This document shows, piece by piece, positions 50,925-63,059 of a stretch of DNA of 64,000 nucleotides. Under the pieces are notes generated by a model. That model worked only from the letters and a program-made list of their open reading frames with translations. It was not told where the DNA came from and ran no database searches. Numbering within the stretch: the stretch's first letter is position 1; each line of letters opens with the position of its first letter. This DNA comes from Amborella trichopoda (taxonomy: Eukaryota; Streptophyta; Magnoliopsida; Amborellales; Amborellaceae): the NCBI RefSeq assembly GCF_000471905.2, contig NW_006499617.1, positions 4,407,581-4,471,580 on the forward strand. The letters are read 5' to 3'. Both the position numbers and the translations under genes were made by a program.

Positions 50925-51216
50925 AAATTATTACAGCATTTCGAGTGCCGTAATAAAACTTCAACATCTTACAGAAAAAGGAATACCATAAAGATAACCT
51001 TATGTATTACGGTACTTAAAGTACCATAATATTACTTCAATTTATTATGGTACTTTAATTACCGTATAATTTGCAATATGTATTACGGTAAAACAACTAT
51101 CGTGAAAAGCTATTTTTGTCAAAAAATAAGGCAAAAGGGTGTAGACGAGGTTTATGAAAGTTGGGATTTTTTTTTCCAATTTAGCTAAAATTTAGGTATA
51201 TTTGTGATAATTTCCC
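50925..51216. repeat. MULE B right TIR and palindrome array
   Basis: Contains two 21-nt 10+1+10 palindromes at 51008-51028 (TACGGTACTT, A, AAGTACCATA) and 51046-51066 (TATGGTACTT, T, AATTACCGTA), each with one or two mismatches, followed by the terminal 110 bases that pair with the left TIR. Confidence 0.82.
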
Positions 51217-51484
51217 TAAAATATAATAACCAAAATACCCCTTAAATCTTTGAGAGATATTTTGATCATTTTTTTTTATTGAGAATATATTTTTATATTT
51301 TTTATAGGTGCAACTTTAAGGTCAATATAGTTTGTAAAAAATAAAAGTAGAAATAAAATAATATAGGGATGTGACATTGTGATTGGAGCCATTTGAGCTG
51401 TCCATTCAGAATAGACGGTTGGATAGGGGGAAGCTTATAAGTTTCATGTTGTAGGGGAAGCATAGAAAGCTTGCCCTTTTAAGG

Positions 51485-52330
51485 CTCAACCCTAATTACA
51501 TCCAACACCCAGAAATAAGTAGAGATGAGAGGTTTAAAGATTACTTCAAGATTGTTTGTGATTTCATAGTTATTTCCATTTCATTCCAAATTATCTCCCT
51601 GCTATTGTTAGTCCGTACGTTCAAAGTAAATACCAGAATCGCAAGGGTTTCACCTCACATATGTTATGGGTATTTGTTCCTTCAATTTAAAATTTCAATA
51701 TGTCTTTGTGGGGTGGGAAGATTCAGTGTCTGATTCCCGTATTCTTCAATATTCACTCAAATGTGTAGACGCTCTTCCTGTACCCCCTGGTAAACATTAT
51801 ACTACTTTTCAATATTCAAAACTTCATATATAAAAACAAATGGGATAATAAACATAGTCTATTTGTTATATAGGAAAATTCTATTCAATCGTTGCTGGAT
51901 ACCCAAATATTGAAGGATTTCCCTCTCCATACCACCAAACATATTATTATACGAGCAATTTCAATCATAAAAGGAGCAATTTCAATCATGAAAGTCAGAA
52001 CCCTCAAGACTATAATGAGTTTTTCAATAAAACATATTCTTCACTTTGAAATGCTATTGAGTGTGCCTTTGGTGTCCTCACAACATGGTTCCCTATATTG
52101 AAGGTTGCCACTAATTATCCAATTAGGACACAAGTGAAGGTAATTATTGCTTGTTTTATATTGCATAATTTCATTACAAAAGTTGATAGTGAAGTAAAAG
52201 AAATTGGAGGAGATAATGTCAAAGGATATATGAGGACAATAGTATTTTGGTTCCTGAATCGAAGACATTTGGGACGAGTGAAAGGGTGAGTGATGATTGG
52301 GCAAAATTTCAGATGATATGGCAATGAAAA
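51485..52330 (+). pseudogene. PIF/Harbinger transposase remnant
   Basis: Fragments in order: YIQHPEISRDERFKDYFKI (about 51497-51553), YQNRKGFTSHMLWV (about 51631-51672), WEDSVSDSRILQYSL then LPVPPG (about 51714-51790), an intron, then AGYPNIEGFPSPYHQTYYYT (about 51893-51952) and NAIECAFGVLTTWFPILK (about 52053-52106) followed by TQVKVIIACFILHNFI. These are the conserved blocks of the PIF/Harbinger DDE transposase. The first catalytic Asp region (usually DGTH) is lost, and stops occur near 51690 and 52050. It is not autonomous. Confidence 0.88.
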
Positions 52331-52528
52331 TGTGGACGGATCATCTTACCACTGCTTAGTTTTCTTCTCTGTTAGTCAAATGTTGTTGGAATATCAAATT
52401 TCCAGTTAAGTACTAAGTATAACATATTCAGTTCATGCATTGGTGTAATCGTGTATTAAATTAATCTTATGACCATGAAATATTGTTTTCAACTCATGCA
52501 TCTTATTATATTGACACTTTAATTAGGC

Positions 52529-53449
52529 ATGGATGACGAGGTTATGGAGGTCAAGAATGTAACCTCAAAGACCAAAAAAATTCAGTGGACTCGTAAGATG
52601 GAAATAACTTTGCTAGATGTGCTCGTTGAACAAAACTGGCATGCGATAAGCCAGAGAAGGACTTCAAACCAACACAATGGAATGTTAAGGAGAGAGAACT
52701 TCAAGAACTAGCTCAAAACATAGGGTAAAAGCTACAAGATAGTTAAGAAACTCATAAACGACATTGGTTTTAGCTGGGACTTGGCGAGACAGACAATGAC
52801 TAGTACTGAGGATATTTGGGAACAATACATTACAATTAATTATTCTTTGCTTCTTTGAGGGTATTTATCAATTGATTGTGTATTTCGATATTAACCATAA
52901 ATAATTATCCATGTTGTATAGGCACATCTCGATGCTAAGCATATCAAGGGGAAACCATTTTCTTGTTATGAGGAGTTGAGCATAATCATAAGCAGTTCAA
53001 CGGCCAATGCAATAAGTGTGAGGACGACAACAATGGCCAAGCGAAATACAATACTAGAAGGTGAAGACATAGGTGAGAGTGTAAGGAAGGCTCTCGTTGG
53101 TGAAGACACTAGTATGGATGTTGAAGAGGGGGACATTCTTGAGACCCCTATACATTCAAGGGCTGGTAAGAAAGGTAAATCCATTACTTTAACTACAAGT
53201 CAACAGACAAAGAGGAAGAAGAGGGCAATGGCTGATACATTAGCAATGATTGCTGAAGTAGTGTCAGGCTTAGGGTTAGCAATTAAGAAATTTAAAACAC
53301 TCTTAACCCTCACATCGATAGGGTCTACGATGTCATTTTCAATATTGATGGCATTACAGATGATGTCGCTTCAAGAGCATGAAGGGATCAGCTTAGATGT
53401 GAATATGAGCAATATCTTCTTCAAAATAAATGATGTGAAGAAGTTATAA
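52529..53449 (+). pseudogene. Myb/SANT-like second protein of the PIF/Harbinger element, broken
   Basis: Starts MDDEVMEVKNVTSKTKKIQW and continues WTRKMEITLLDVLVEQ, the Myb/SANT-like DNA-binding start of the second PIF protein. After a stop near 52710 the frame resumes with an IWEQYI block, an intron, then AHLDAKHIKGKPFSCYEEL (about 52922-52980), a block typical of this family. A long acidic and Lys-rich C-terminal frame runs to 53449. In PIF elements this protein helps the transposase reach DNA and the nucleus. It directly follows the transposase remnant in the same orientation. Confidence 0.82.
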
Positions 53450-56160
53450 TAGATTCAGTCCAACTATGAAAGTGGATTAGATGATTTCAATTGATGCCTG
53501 ATGCTTATGCAATCCTATGGCCCTCTTAAAGCCTCTACCTAATTTGTTTTATAATGGAAACTTTAGATACATATTTTCTCTTATACCTCTCTGTCTATCT
53601 CTCTAACCTTCTTTTGCTCTCTTCTCTCTCTCTCTTGGGGTATCATCTAAAAATAGTTGTGGATGTCTTATTCTTTGGGTTATGACATAAATGGGTTTCA
53701 ATGTACACTTAAATATTGGACATGTATTATGACAGGTTATATTTTTTTTTTATTGAGGATATGTTAATGTATTTGGGATTGAGCCTTCATGAATCCTTGT
53801 TCCATGATTGTCCACTACTTTAATTATGCATTTTGCTATGTGGAGAGTTTGGTCTCTAAAACACCATCAATTATGCCTTTTGATGCTTATGATGTGATGC
53901 TCGTGACATGATATTGGATGGTTTTTGTTGTGTGAAGAGTTTGGTCTCTAGAACACCTTCATGTATTTTGTCCATTGATTTACTTATTCATCACCTTCAT
54001 ATATTTTGTCCATTGATTTACTTATTCATTTTGCTATGTGGAGTGTAGTTTAGAAATATGCTATGTGGGGTGTTATGTCATAGCATTTGATGCTCATGAC
54101 ATGAGATTAGATGAATTTTGCTACGTGGGGACTATATCATAGCATTTGATGCTCATGACATGAGATTAGATGATTTTTTTATGTGGGGATTATGTCATAG
54201 CATTTCATGCTCATGACAATGATGCTCATGACATGATATTGGATGATTTTTGCTATGTGGGGGATCTATGTCATAGTGAACATGGTCACTGATGAGTGCA
54301 ATAAAATTATATGCATAAAGTAATTAAAAAATACTTATCACTTGGTATTTTGGACTTCAGATCTGGTCTAGATACTGGTGTTCTTGATGAACTTCTAGTT
54401 TAAAATGTTCTTGAATTTTGGGGGATTTCATTAAATAATTGAAGAATTGGGTGTTCAGGGATGAATTAGATCTCAAAGTCTTGATGGCTCCTCATTAGTT
54501 CTAGGAGCTCTTGAATATGACTGCTGATTAGTCTTGATGTTCTTGAATTCTTGATGAACTATTGGTTTAAATTGTGTGTTTTTTCTTTTCTTTCTTTTTT
54601 TCTTCTTTTTATTTTTAATTTTTTATTTTAATAACTTTCTCCTCTTTTAATTGAACTCATGAATGTGAACGGCCCACTCTGAGCAAGGCCCAATGCATAG
54701 GGTTACTGATTTAAGAAAACACGTGTACCATCATTTTCTGAGATGGGGGATATGACTTGAATGCATTGATTCATGATTTTCTTTCTTGAGTTTGCTGATG
54801 GATATGGCTTCTCATTCAGGTTAGAGCATATGTGGCTGATTATGTCCTAATGCGATTGAAGCTATATTTCTGAATTACTCTCTTCCAGGTCTATCCATTT
54901 ATTGAAATTTTAAAATTGTTTTCTCCTTTTTTTTTTTTTCTTGATAAGTATTTAGAGCTTGATTCAACAACTTCATCCTCCTCCTCCTTATTCTCCTCCA
55001 GCTTTTTTGCATTTTTCTTTACAATGTTTTGAAAACTAGTTCATTCATTGTTCTATTTCGTAATGATAACTCCCTGCAGATTTTTTGTATCCTTGGCTTG
55101 GCAATTACCTTTTTCATTGCTCTTGTACATGCCACATATGTACAGGCTGGAAGTTTAGTTAGTTGATATTTTGTAGTGACAATTGAATTAAGGCATGAAA
55201 CTAGCTCAAAACATGTGTTCTGAATTGTGCATGCTTTCATTTTTGGCAAACTTTTGTAGAAAAACTCACTTGGGTTTCATCTCTATAAATATTATATGAT
55301 AGAATCTTAATAGTTTACGGACAATATTTTAAGTGAGTTGTCCATTGGAAAAATTCACAAAATATAGCTTAATTGTTTGAATTGTTTATGTCGATATTTT
55401 CTTTGTTTGTTTATATTTCAAAGTATTTTTTCGAATTATGAACATGGTTTGGAACCCTTGGTATAATGTTGTGGTTTTATTGATAGATGATCTATATATC
55501 ATTTTTTATACCCATAAATAGACCTGGGTTGTGATGTGGATGTGCATACAAATTCCTTGCAAGATATGTAATGAAGCTACATGGTATGCCGAGGAGGCAG
55601 TTTATTCTCATATTTTATATGCCACATTATTTATTTTTCGTTGCAGAAAATGGCTAGGGTTTATATTGTATTTGTTGGTTGTAGACCTGGGTTATATAGG
55701 ACCTAAGCTAAATGCTCAGGCAAGTATTGGGGTTCTCCAATGTAGGCTCCAATTCAAGCAGTTCTCGTGTGCATGGCATCAACTTTATTTTGTGATTTTA
55801 TGATGTCATGTAGTAGTTGAAGTCGCTAACTAAAAATATGTCATGAAGTAGTGGTTGAGGTCACTAACTTTTAGTCTCTCTTTTTCTCGCTAACTCAATT
55901 TTAGACTATAATGTTGGGAAATAGACTTTCTTTTTTGTTGTAACTTGCAAGTGCTTTCACTTGCACTGTAGTTTGAATGAATGTGATGTGAATGAAATGA
56001 CATGGATTAGCTTGTGTTTTGAATGAAACTTGGACGTATCTCTCTCTCCATAAGAATTCCAGTAAATACGAATTTGAAGATACACTTTTCCACAAGATTG
56101 AAAAATCTAGGGAACTAAACAGGGAATTAGAGATGGTACACATCTTTTTCTAAATATTTC
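53450..56160. other. Intergenic stretch
   Basis: No recognisable gene. The first few hundred bases may be the 3' end of the PIF element; I could not find its terminal repeats. Short open frames at 55019-55249 and 55531-55803 lack family features. Confidence 0.5.
53860..54285. repeat. Degenerate tandem repeat, about 65-75-bp unit
   Basis: Four to five units share GCTATGTGGGG, TATGTCATAGCATTTGATG, CTCATGACATGAGATTAGATGA-like segments; a 39-bp subrepeat (CACCTTCATATATTTTGTCC-type) lies at 53955-54035. Confidence 0.85.
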
Positions 56161-58080
56161 TTAAGAATGGCTGTATGCATCTCTCTCTCCCTAATTTTAG
56201 GTATCTATTCTACAACCTCTACAACATTAGGATCCTTCATATGTTTGCAACATATATCTACCCCCCAACTCTGGCTAACATTTGTCAAAAAAAAGATATC
56301 TAAAAAAAATTGAGCTTTTTTTTTTTTCTAAAACAAAAAATAAAAAAAAATACACTAAGCATATAAGACCGCCCCCCTCCCCCCAGGCCCAAAAATAAAA
56401 AATAAAAAAATCTCAACCATTAAACCTAAGGTCTACATAATATTTACATGCCTAAAAAAAATTAAGCATAGTAGTTATAAAAAATAAAATTCCTTTAAAA
56501 GTCCAAGGCATAAAATCAACGTAAAAATAATAAAAATTCATCTAAATCAATCCTAACACAACCTAATGTAGGGTCACTAACATATTTGAAAAAAAAAAAT
56601 AGTTATTCACAATAAAATAACAAAGTTAAAATTTTGAGAAATATTTTTCTAAAAATGGAATACCAAACAATAGATAAATAAATAAACGACATCTCAAACA
56701 AGAGGAATATGAACAAAAGGCTTGTTTAAATTCATCATAATAGATTCTAGAATAAAACTCAAAAATCTAGGATTTTTCCAAAAAATAAGGCCAAAGTTTT
56801 TCAAAACAATAGAAAATTGATCAAAAAATTTAGATTGGGCAAAGATCAACAAAAAGATTATCTAATCTATGCATAACACACTTAGAAAAAATAAAATAGA
56901 AAGTTCATCATAATGTTTAAAAGAAACTTCGGATTTCTCACAAATTCTTGTAACATTTTAGGCAAATAAAGAACCGAGCAAAAAACTAGGTAAAATAAAT
57001 ACCAAGAAGTTGTTTCTCAGAACTCCAAAAGTTGTCGGACTCAAATATCTGACCTTCTATGATGAAACACCCACCCAATATGTTTGAGCATAAATCTTTT
57101 CTGGCATTTGATTTGATCCAAAATATTTCTATAGGATTTTGCTAGAGAGATCAAATGCAAACAATTTAAAACAAATTTCAAATTAATTGGTTGAGATTTG
57201 AAAGAGAATAAAAATACAGATCGAGTATTTTTGGGTTAAAAGACACAAGGTTTACCCAAACTGTAATCTTTTAAATCGTCTTCTTTTGGATCTACAAACT
57301 GTAATCTTTTAAATCGTCTTCTTTTGGATCTTTTTAAATCGTCTTCTTTTAAATTCGATTGACTTAGAGGGGTTTTATCACATGAGATCAGAAAATGCCC
57401 CCAAAATACGAAAAAAAAGAAAAAAGAAAAACAAAGAAGAAGAAGTTTTCAAAGCTGCTTTCACATACGGGTGACAACGCAAACTCGCCCATTTCCAAGC
57501 TAAAAATGGCCTAGTAACTCTCTTGGTCCTAGCCAACACGGGCAATTTCTAAGACTTTAAAACCTTGCCACCATTTATTAACCAGTGTTTGGAAAACAAA
57601 TCCAAATGATCCCTAACTAACATGTTCTTAGCATTTTCTGTTTTGAATCGATGATTCTTAGCATTTTCTGTTTTGAATCGATGATTCTTAGCATTTTCTG
57701 TTTTGTATCGATGATTCTCACTTTAGATCGGCATTTTTTTAATCAATGATTTCTCGTACTTCCCATTCTTTTCTTTGGTCTTGAGTCTATTGAATCATAT
57801 TGGGGCCGCCAATTTTTTTTTTGCTTCCATGTGACGATTCCTTGTAAAATTAAATTATTCGTCATTTGGATTAGGATATGGTTTGGTTTCTTTAAAAGTC
57901 CACGTAAAAAGGAGTCACCTCTTAAAAATCTGTTTTTAAGATGAAATTTTTTACCTAATTTTTAAGGACATGTAATCTCTAACATAGAAATCATGAAAAA
58001 ATAAATGAATTTTGAAAATTAAAAATAATAATTCTATTAAAAAGACATTTAGACCGTTACTTTCTATTATTTTTAGATAG
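56161..58080. other. AT-rich intergenic stretch with small tandem repeats
   Basis: A-rich and gene-free as far as I can see. Tandem repeats: a 38-bp unit twice from 57261, and an exact or near-exact 30-bp unit three times at 57625-57714 (TTCTTAGCATTTTCTG...). Confidence 0.6.
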
Positions 58081-58175
58081 ACCACCTATTCGCATCCATC
58101 TTAAAGATGGATGCTTCATACCTCGGGAGCCAAATGTAGAAATACGGTCCCGCCGCATGAAACCATTTTTCTTTA
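58081..58175 (+). repeat. Dispersed repeat shared with 39076-39170
   Basis: Both read ACCACCTAT, AAGATGGATGCTT-ATAC, TGTAGAAAT, GGTCC and CCGCATGAAAC in the same order and direction, with about 80% identity by eye. Confidence 0.7.
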
Positions 58176-58229
58176 GATTATGATGATTAAATTAATGGGA
58201 ATGACATCGTAAGAAACTTATCCATTTCT

Positions 58230-58540
58230 TGGACTGAGAATAGATGCACAGGAAAAGTAGACCGTCGTCAAAACCAGATCGATAAATACTGGGGCTCATC
58301 ATCATTGAATCTGAATGGATTGGACGGTGAAGAATCGAACCGGAATCATGTCATGTTTTCAAGGCCCAATCGTCCAATCCATCGATGCGGTGATGATCCT
58401 CATGTCCCCAAATCCCCTGTGCTCATGAGGATTAGCACATACTTCCCATATCCATATAAACACTACTAATATGTGTTGACTACTCTGTTCCCCAAGTGGC
58501 TAACAAATCTGGATATAAAAGCCATCCCAGTATTACCATT
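58230..58540 (+). repeat. Dispersed repeat pair, copy 1 (other at 60050-60375)
   Basis: The copies share GGAATCATGTCATG, GATGA-CCTCATG, CCAAATCCC-TGTGC and AATCTGGATA-like segments. One lies downstream of the F-box gene and one in its intron 2, in the same orientation. Confidence 0.78.
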
Positions 58541-58951
58541 CGGGTTTTAGCGTTCCACCCCTGAAGGATCAAACGAGATAAAAAGGACCATATTGTAAAT
58601 TTCTAAGTTCAAAATCAGATTGTCATGAGATGTAGGTCCCCATAAAGCTTCTCGAACTTTGATTATCACAACATCAATACAATCAAGAATCACCATTACA
58701 AGGTACAAGCAAGTTGGTGAAGATCCTGTAAGCCAATACATGGACACCCTTCAGAAGAATAATCTTTTGTGTGAAGACCCATCTCAATGCTTAGCTTGTT
58801 GAATCTTTTTTTCTAATTGTCAGAGTTCTCAAATCTACCAAGAAAAACAAGGACAACAAGAAAAAATAATCCTCAAACATGTTTCTAATATACATACAAC
58901 AAAAAAAATTAATCCTCAAGACATGTTTTTAATATACATATGTGGCACATG

Positions 58952-61900
58952 CTATACATCTTCGAGGGTAGGTGACCTTCGATGACGCTTTATATCCCTA
59001 GATGCAACTTCCAAATCCCCAATGAAGAAGAGTATCTTATCTAAAATTCCAGGACATGGACCCTCTGAGTACCCCCTCTTTGAACTCCAGTGACCATAAG
59101 TTTCATCTTTCTCAAGATTCCTCCCATCTTGCCTAACCCTCGAACCCAAGTGCCTTTGAATCTCACCTTGGTGAATGAGAAAATAGTCATTCCCCTCCCT
59201 AATTATCTTCAGCCCCCTTTAGGGAAAAAAGAACATGAGAAGGGAATATCAGCAATCAACAAGAGAAGATCACATTTTAATAACATGGCCCTTGTACATG
59301 CAATGCAGCAAAGTTCTTTTTCCTGGACTTTCACCAACAAAATATCACCTTGCCTGTACAGGCGAGGTCACAAGTTTGAAGTTGTTCCATGTATGAGCTA
59401 TCTTTAACAAAATACATGTGTATATGCATATTTTAAAAATACATGCAAACATTCATAACAATGTTCTATCCCCACTATTGAACTGCTCCTTTTATTGTCA
59501 TTTGCCAAGAATAATTTTGTTCAAAAGTAAGAGTTTGAATTTCAAAGACAAAAAGGCTTGTATTCAATTCTTCATTAGAGTTTGTTTTTGTAGGGTAGAT
59601 CAGTGGAGAACACGAACCCCTACCCGTTTTTCCTGGAAATAATTAGTGGTTTTCGAATGCATCGGTGGGAATGGAAGCCTAGACCTGTAGCTGAGGCTCA
59701 AGTTGTGCTACCACCACGACCTCAAACCCATTCCCAATTCTTAATTAAAGTTAATACCACTATCCTACCCAGAAATAATTTGCAATAGTTGCTGATAGGA
59801 GAGGATGTTGGCAAAACCTTGATCATGCTCACTGATAGGAATGTTGAACTTTGCATGTTTAGTTCAACAGTTTGGACAAAAGATGCCCTTGTGAATGTGT
59901 CGCAGAAAAATTCAGGTATGGGTACTTTCCATCATTTGCTAAGGGCAATGAGAGAATACCTCATAAAATAAGGCCAATATTAAGCTTGTAATGGTGTTAT
60001 GCATGCAAGGATGCAACATATTTATGATGCATAGATATGAAAAACATTACTGCATCGAGTGCAGATGCATAGTAAAAGCAAACTATCCTCAAAACCACAT
60101 GGGATAAATGATAATGAGGCTCATCACCATTCAATCTGAATGAATTGGATGCTGGAGAGTGGAACCTGCTATCGGAATCATGTCATGCTTGCATGGCATA
60201 ACTCTCATCATAACTGTCAAATCCACTGATGGGGAAGCGATGACCCTCATGACTCCAAATCCCTTGTGCACATGAATAACTAGTATATACTTCACATAGC
60301 ACTAAGAACTTACTAACATGTGCTAACTATTTTGTTCCCTAAATGGCCAGCAGATCTGGATACAAAGGGGAACAGATTTGTGTAGATGCATTTTTTGATA
60401 ACCTTACACAAAGAAAAGCTATAAACTTGTCTAGAGAATTGAATTACCATCCAACTCGATCACGCCGATCATGGACTTCATAGGCATCTTTCCAACATTT
60501 CGTATTAACAGGGTTATAGAAAGCAGCCTGGGATTGGCCCCATCTCTTCTCAAATAGGATGCACCACAGTAAGTTATCAGAGGCTAAGCTCCTCCATTTC
60601 CTGCAGACTAGTTAAGAACCAAGAGAATATTTCATCATCTATAAATAATTCACAAAGCAAATGTTACTATTGAGTGTGATTTATCTTTCGGCATTTTGCT
60701 TTGTTAAAGAATTGAATTTGCAAGTGTTACCCACCATGCTAACACATGAGCATGCTTACTCTGTATAAAGGAATCCAATAAATTGGAGAAGAGAATCTCA
60801 TGAATTATTCCCACAAAAATTTGAAAATTATGGAGGGGAAAAAAAGGAAAAATAGCTATTGAACGACATGAATCCAGTCATCAGCATAGAATGAACTTGT
60901 CTCTTTTCATTTTATTTTATTTTTGGTTCCTTTTTTTTGCAAACCATTAGAATGAAGTGATATTGTGGTCACTGGTTTAGTCAGAAGCAAAATGAGAAAT
61001 TAATAGGAAATAGGATACTGTTTTCATGCAATCTTTTAAAAGGGGTGATTCTTTATTATTTACATATGTGGATCACAATGAGCGTATCAAGAAGAATGTT
61101 GTACATGTTATACTGCAATTGTTCAAGGTGAAAGATAACAAATTGAGCATGAATTGCACAATGATGAAAATATAGCAATTTCCCCGAATTAAAATGGTTT
61201 AATCTTTCTTTTTGTTTCTTTTCTTTCTTTAGAGAGTTTCAACTATCAACACACGACACATGGAGTAAAACTGCACCAAGAAGTAACATCTAATGAATAA
61301 GCAGAGATGGACGCACCAATTTCATTATAATCTGAATATCTTGTTACAATATGTAACTAATAAAAGAAAGAAATTGCACGGTAAAAACATAAAAGGAACT
61401 AAAATGGCGATAACAAAAATATGAGCCGAGCCATTGATCACTGGTCAGAAATAAAAGTCAACCTTTATGTCACAAACTGCAAAGTTTCAGTTTCAATATC
61501 TTGTCGTAATACGCAGCAAATAAATAAATCTTCCATTATGCAGAGCATAATCTATTTCAATAGACGATTTCATACAAGACGCAATAATGAAAAAGAATAA
61601 TTCAACAATCTAATTCCAAAACTGACAAAATAACCACCATAAGAAAGCCCCAGAACTCAAGAACCCAAACTTTAAAAAAATAAAAAAATAAAAACCTTTA
61701 ATAACAAAAAGCAGTAATTAGAAGCCTGTGGCAATAAAACCAACAAAAACTAGGCAATCAGAGAAAAATTCTCGAACAAGACATTTTGGCCACGAGAAAA
61801 ATAGAAATTTCAGATCGAATTGGGAAAAATTAATCCAGTAATGAAGATCTGGAATGAAAATTCAAAGAAATTACAAAACAAATAAAATTTCATTGGGGAG

Positions 61901-61994
61901 AGTTTCGTCCCGGACCTTGTTGAGCAGTTGCAAGATGGTGGTGCTCCAGTAATACGAAGATCTTTTGGGCAATTTCAAGAGGCAAATTCTCCAT
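58952..61994 (-). CDS. Small F-box protein, three exons, intact
   Basis: Predicted exons on the minus strand are 61994-61916, 60607-60448 and 59216-58952, with GT-AG borders and phases that join to 504 nt, or 167 aa. The F-box is at residues about 1-45: ENLPLEIAQKIFVLLEHHHL then VCRKWRSLASDNLLW, spanning the first splice. It continues LFEKRWGQSQAAFY and WKDAYEVHDRRDRVGWGLK, crossing the second splice. The C-terminal half (IIREGNDYFLIHQGEIQRHL, LDKILFFIGDLEVASRDIKR) matches no substrate-binding repeat I know. F-box proteins bring targets to SCF ubiquitin ligases; the target here is unknown. Only the exons show coding character, and introns carry repeats. Confidence 0.87.
60050..60375 (+). repeat. 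Dispersed repeat pair, copy 2 (intron 2 of the F-box gene)
   Basis: Partner of 58230-58540. Confidence 0.78.
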
Positions 61995-62071
61995 TAAACG
62001 AACTCTCCCGCTCTCTCCTCTCTGTCTAAATTCTCCATTAAACGAACTCTCCCGCTCTCTCCTCTCTGTCT
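61984..62071. repeat. Exact 44-bp tandem duplication over the F-box start codon
   Basis: 61984-62027 and 62028-62071 are identical. Each copy contains the ATGGAGAATTT start context on the minus strand, so the leader carries a second, upstream ATG. Confidence 0.97.
61994..62038 (-). promoter_or_regulatory. Upstream ORF created by the duplication
   Basis: The upstream ATG at 62038 opens a 14-codon frame (MENLDREERAGEFV) whose TAA stop shares its last base with the A of the main ATG at 61994 (TAATG). The start context equals that of the main start. Such an arrangement would be expected to reduce or couple main-frame translation if the transcript starts upstream of 62038; that is inference. Confidence 0.7.
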
Positions 62072-62405
62072 CCCCTCTCTTCAACTGAATGTAGACAAAA
62101 CTAAAAGGATGGGACAGCGGCTCTCTTTCTCACTCTGCAATTCCTTCAACCGAGGCAGTAAAACCAAACGAAATAAAATAAATCGCCTTTTTATAGCCTC
62201 TCAAATCAACCGCTTTCGAGGGTTATATCATGCTTCCGCGGGATCATTGCATACATTTACTCCCTCATGTAAAACTCTTGGGATAATTTTTTCCATTTGA
62301 AATTCCGGGATCTATGAAATCAATATATTTAAAGATAAAAATTTGGATTTGAGTTCCTGAACATCTAGATTATTTTCTTTAAAAATTGGATGGATCGAAT
62401 GCAAT
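62072..62405. other. Upstream region of the F-box gene
   Basis: No gene. The CT/GA-rich leader ends near 62080; the TTTTTATAGCC segment (about 62188-62198) is TATA-like on the plus strand, but no clear minus-strand TATA box is seen. Confidence 0.4.
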
Positions 62406-63051
62406 AAGTGATTCAAAAGTAGACCGCCCAACGTCTACGGCGGTCCAGAAGGCCTATGTGCATAGCTCGGGCCTAGGCGGCCAATCTGAGCAGCGGCTCT
62501 TGGGCAGCCACCTAGGCGATACAGAATCCGTCTAGGCGGGTGCCCAGCCGCCAAGGCGGCCACCTAGGGCTTGTGCCCCGCCTAGGCAATATGGAACCCG
62601 CTTAGGTGGGCGCCGCGACCAAAGGCCAAAGACATTTTTTTTTTATATGATTTTTTAAAAAAAAATATGAAGGGATTAAAAGGATAATTTTAAGTTCATT
62701 TGTAACTTAAAACTTATTAGAGTCTATTTTAGAGAGAGAAAATCACTACAAAAAACAAAAAAACTAGTTTTTGATGACTTCTTTATGATCGAAGGATTTT
62801 CAAAGTTGAAAAAAATTGATCAAAACATCACCCATTGATATTATATTTAATTTTTGATGTTTTATATCAAACTCAAAATAAGTGTCTTAAATACCTAATT
62901 TTTATTTTTTATACTATATATCTTTTTTTTATTTAAATGACTATTTTTTTTGGATTCAATTGGGTTGTTCAACGCCTAGGCGACCTAAGGTATAGGTGCA
63001 CGCTTAGGACCCATACCACCTAGGACCCGATTAATGTTTTTTGAAACATTG
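62406..63051. mobile_element. Non-autonomous hAT-like element with CCTAGGCG-rich core
   Basis: Flanked by perfect 8-bp duplications AATGCAAT (62398-62405, 63052-63059), the size hAT elements make. Ends are short inverted repeats, AAGTGATTCAAAA and (complement of the right end) CAATGTTTCAAAA, near the hAT consensus CAGTGTTTCAAAA type. The left third is GC-rich with repeated CCTAGGCG, CGCCTAGG and GGCGGCCACCTAGG motifs; the rest is AT-rich. No coding frame. Confidence 0.78.
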
Positions 63052-63059
63052 AATGCAAT

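Noticed and set aside
58547-58747. 66-codon minus-strand frame downstream of the F-box gene
   Set aside because: No family match and no splice link that keeps the F-box frame, whose stop at 58952 is upstream; it may be 3' UTR or repeat.
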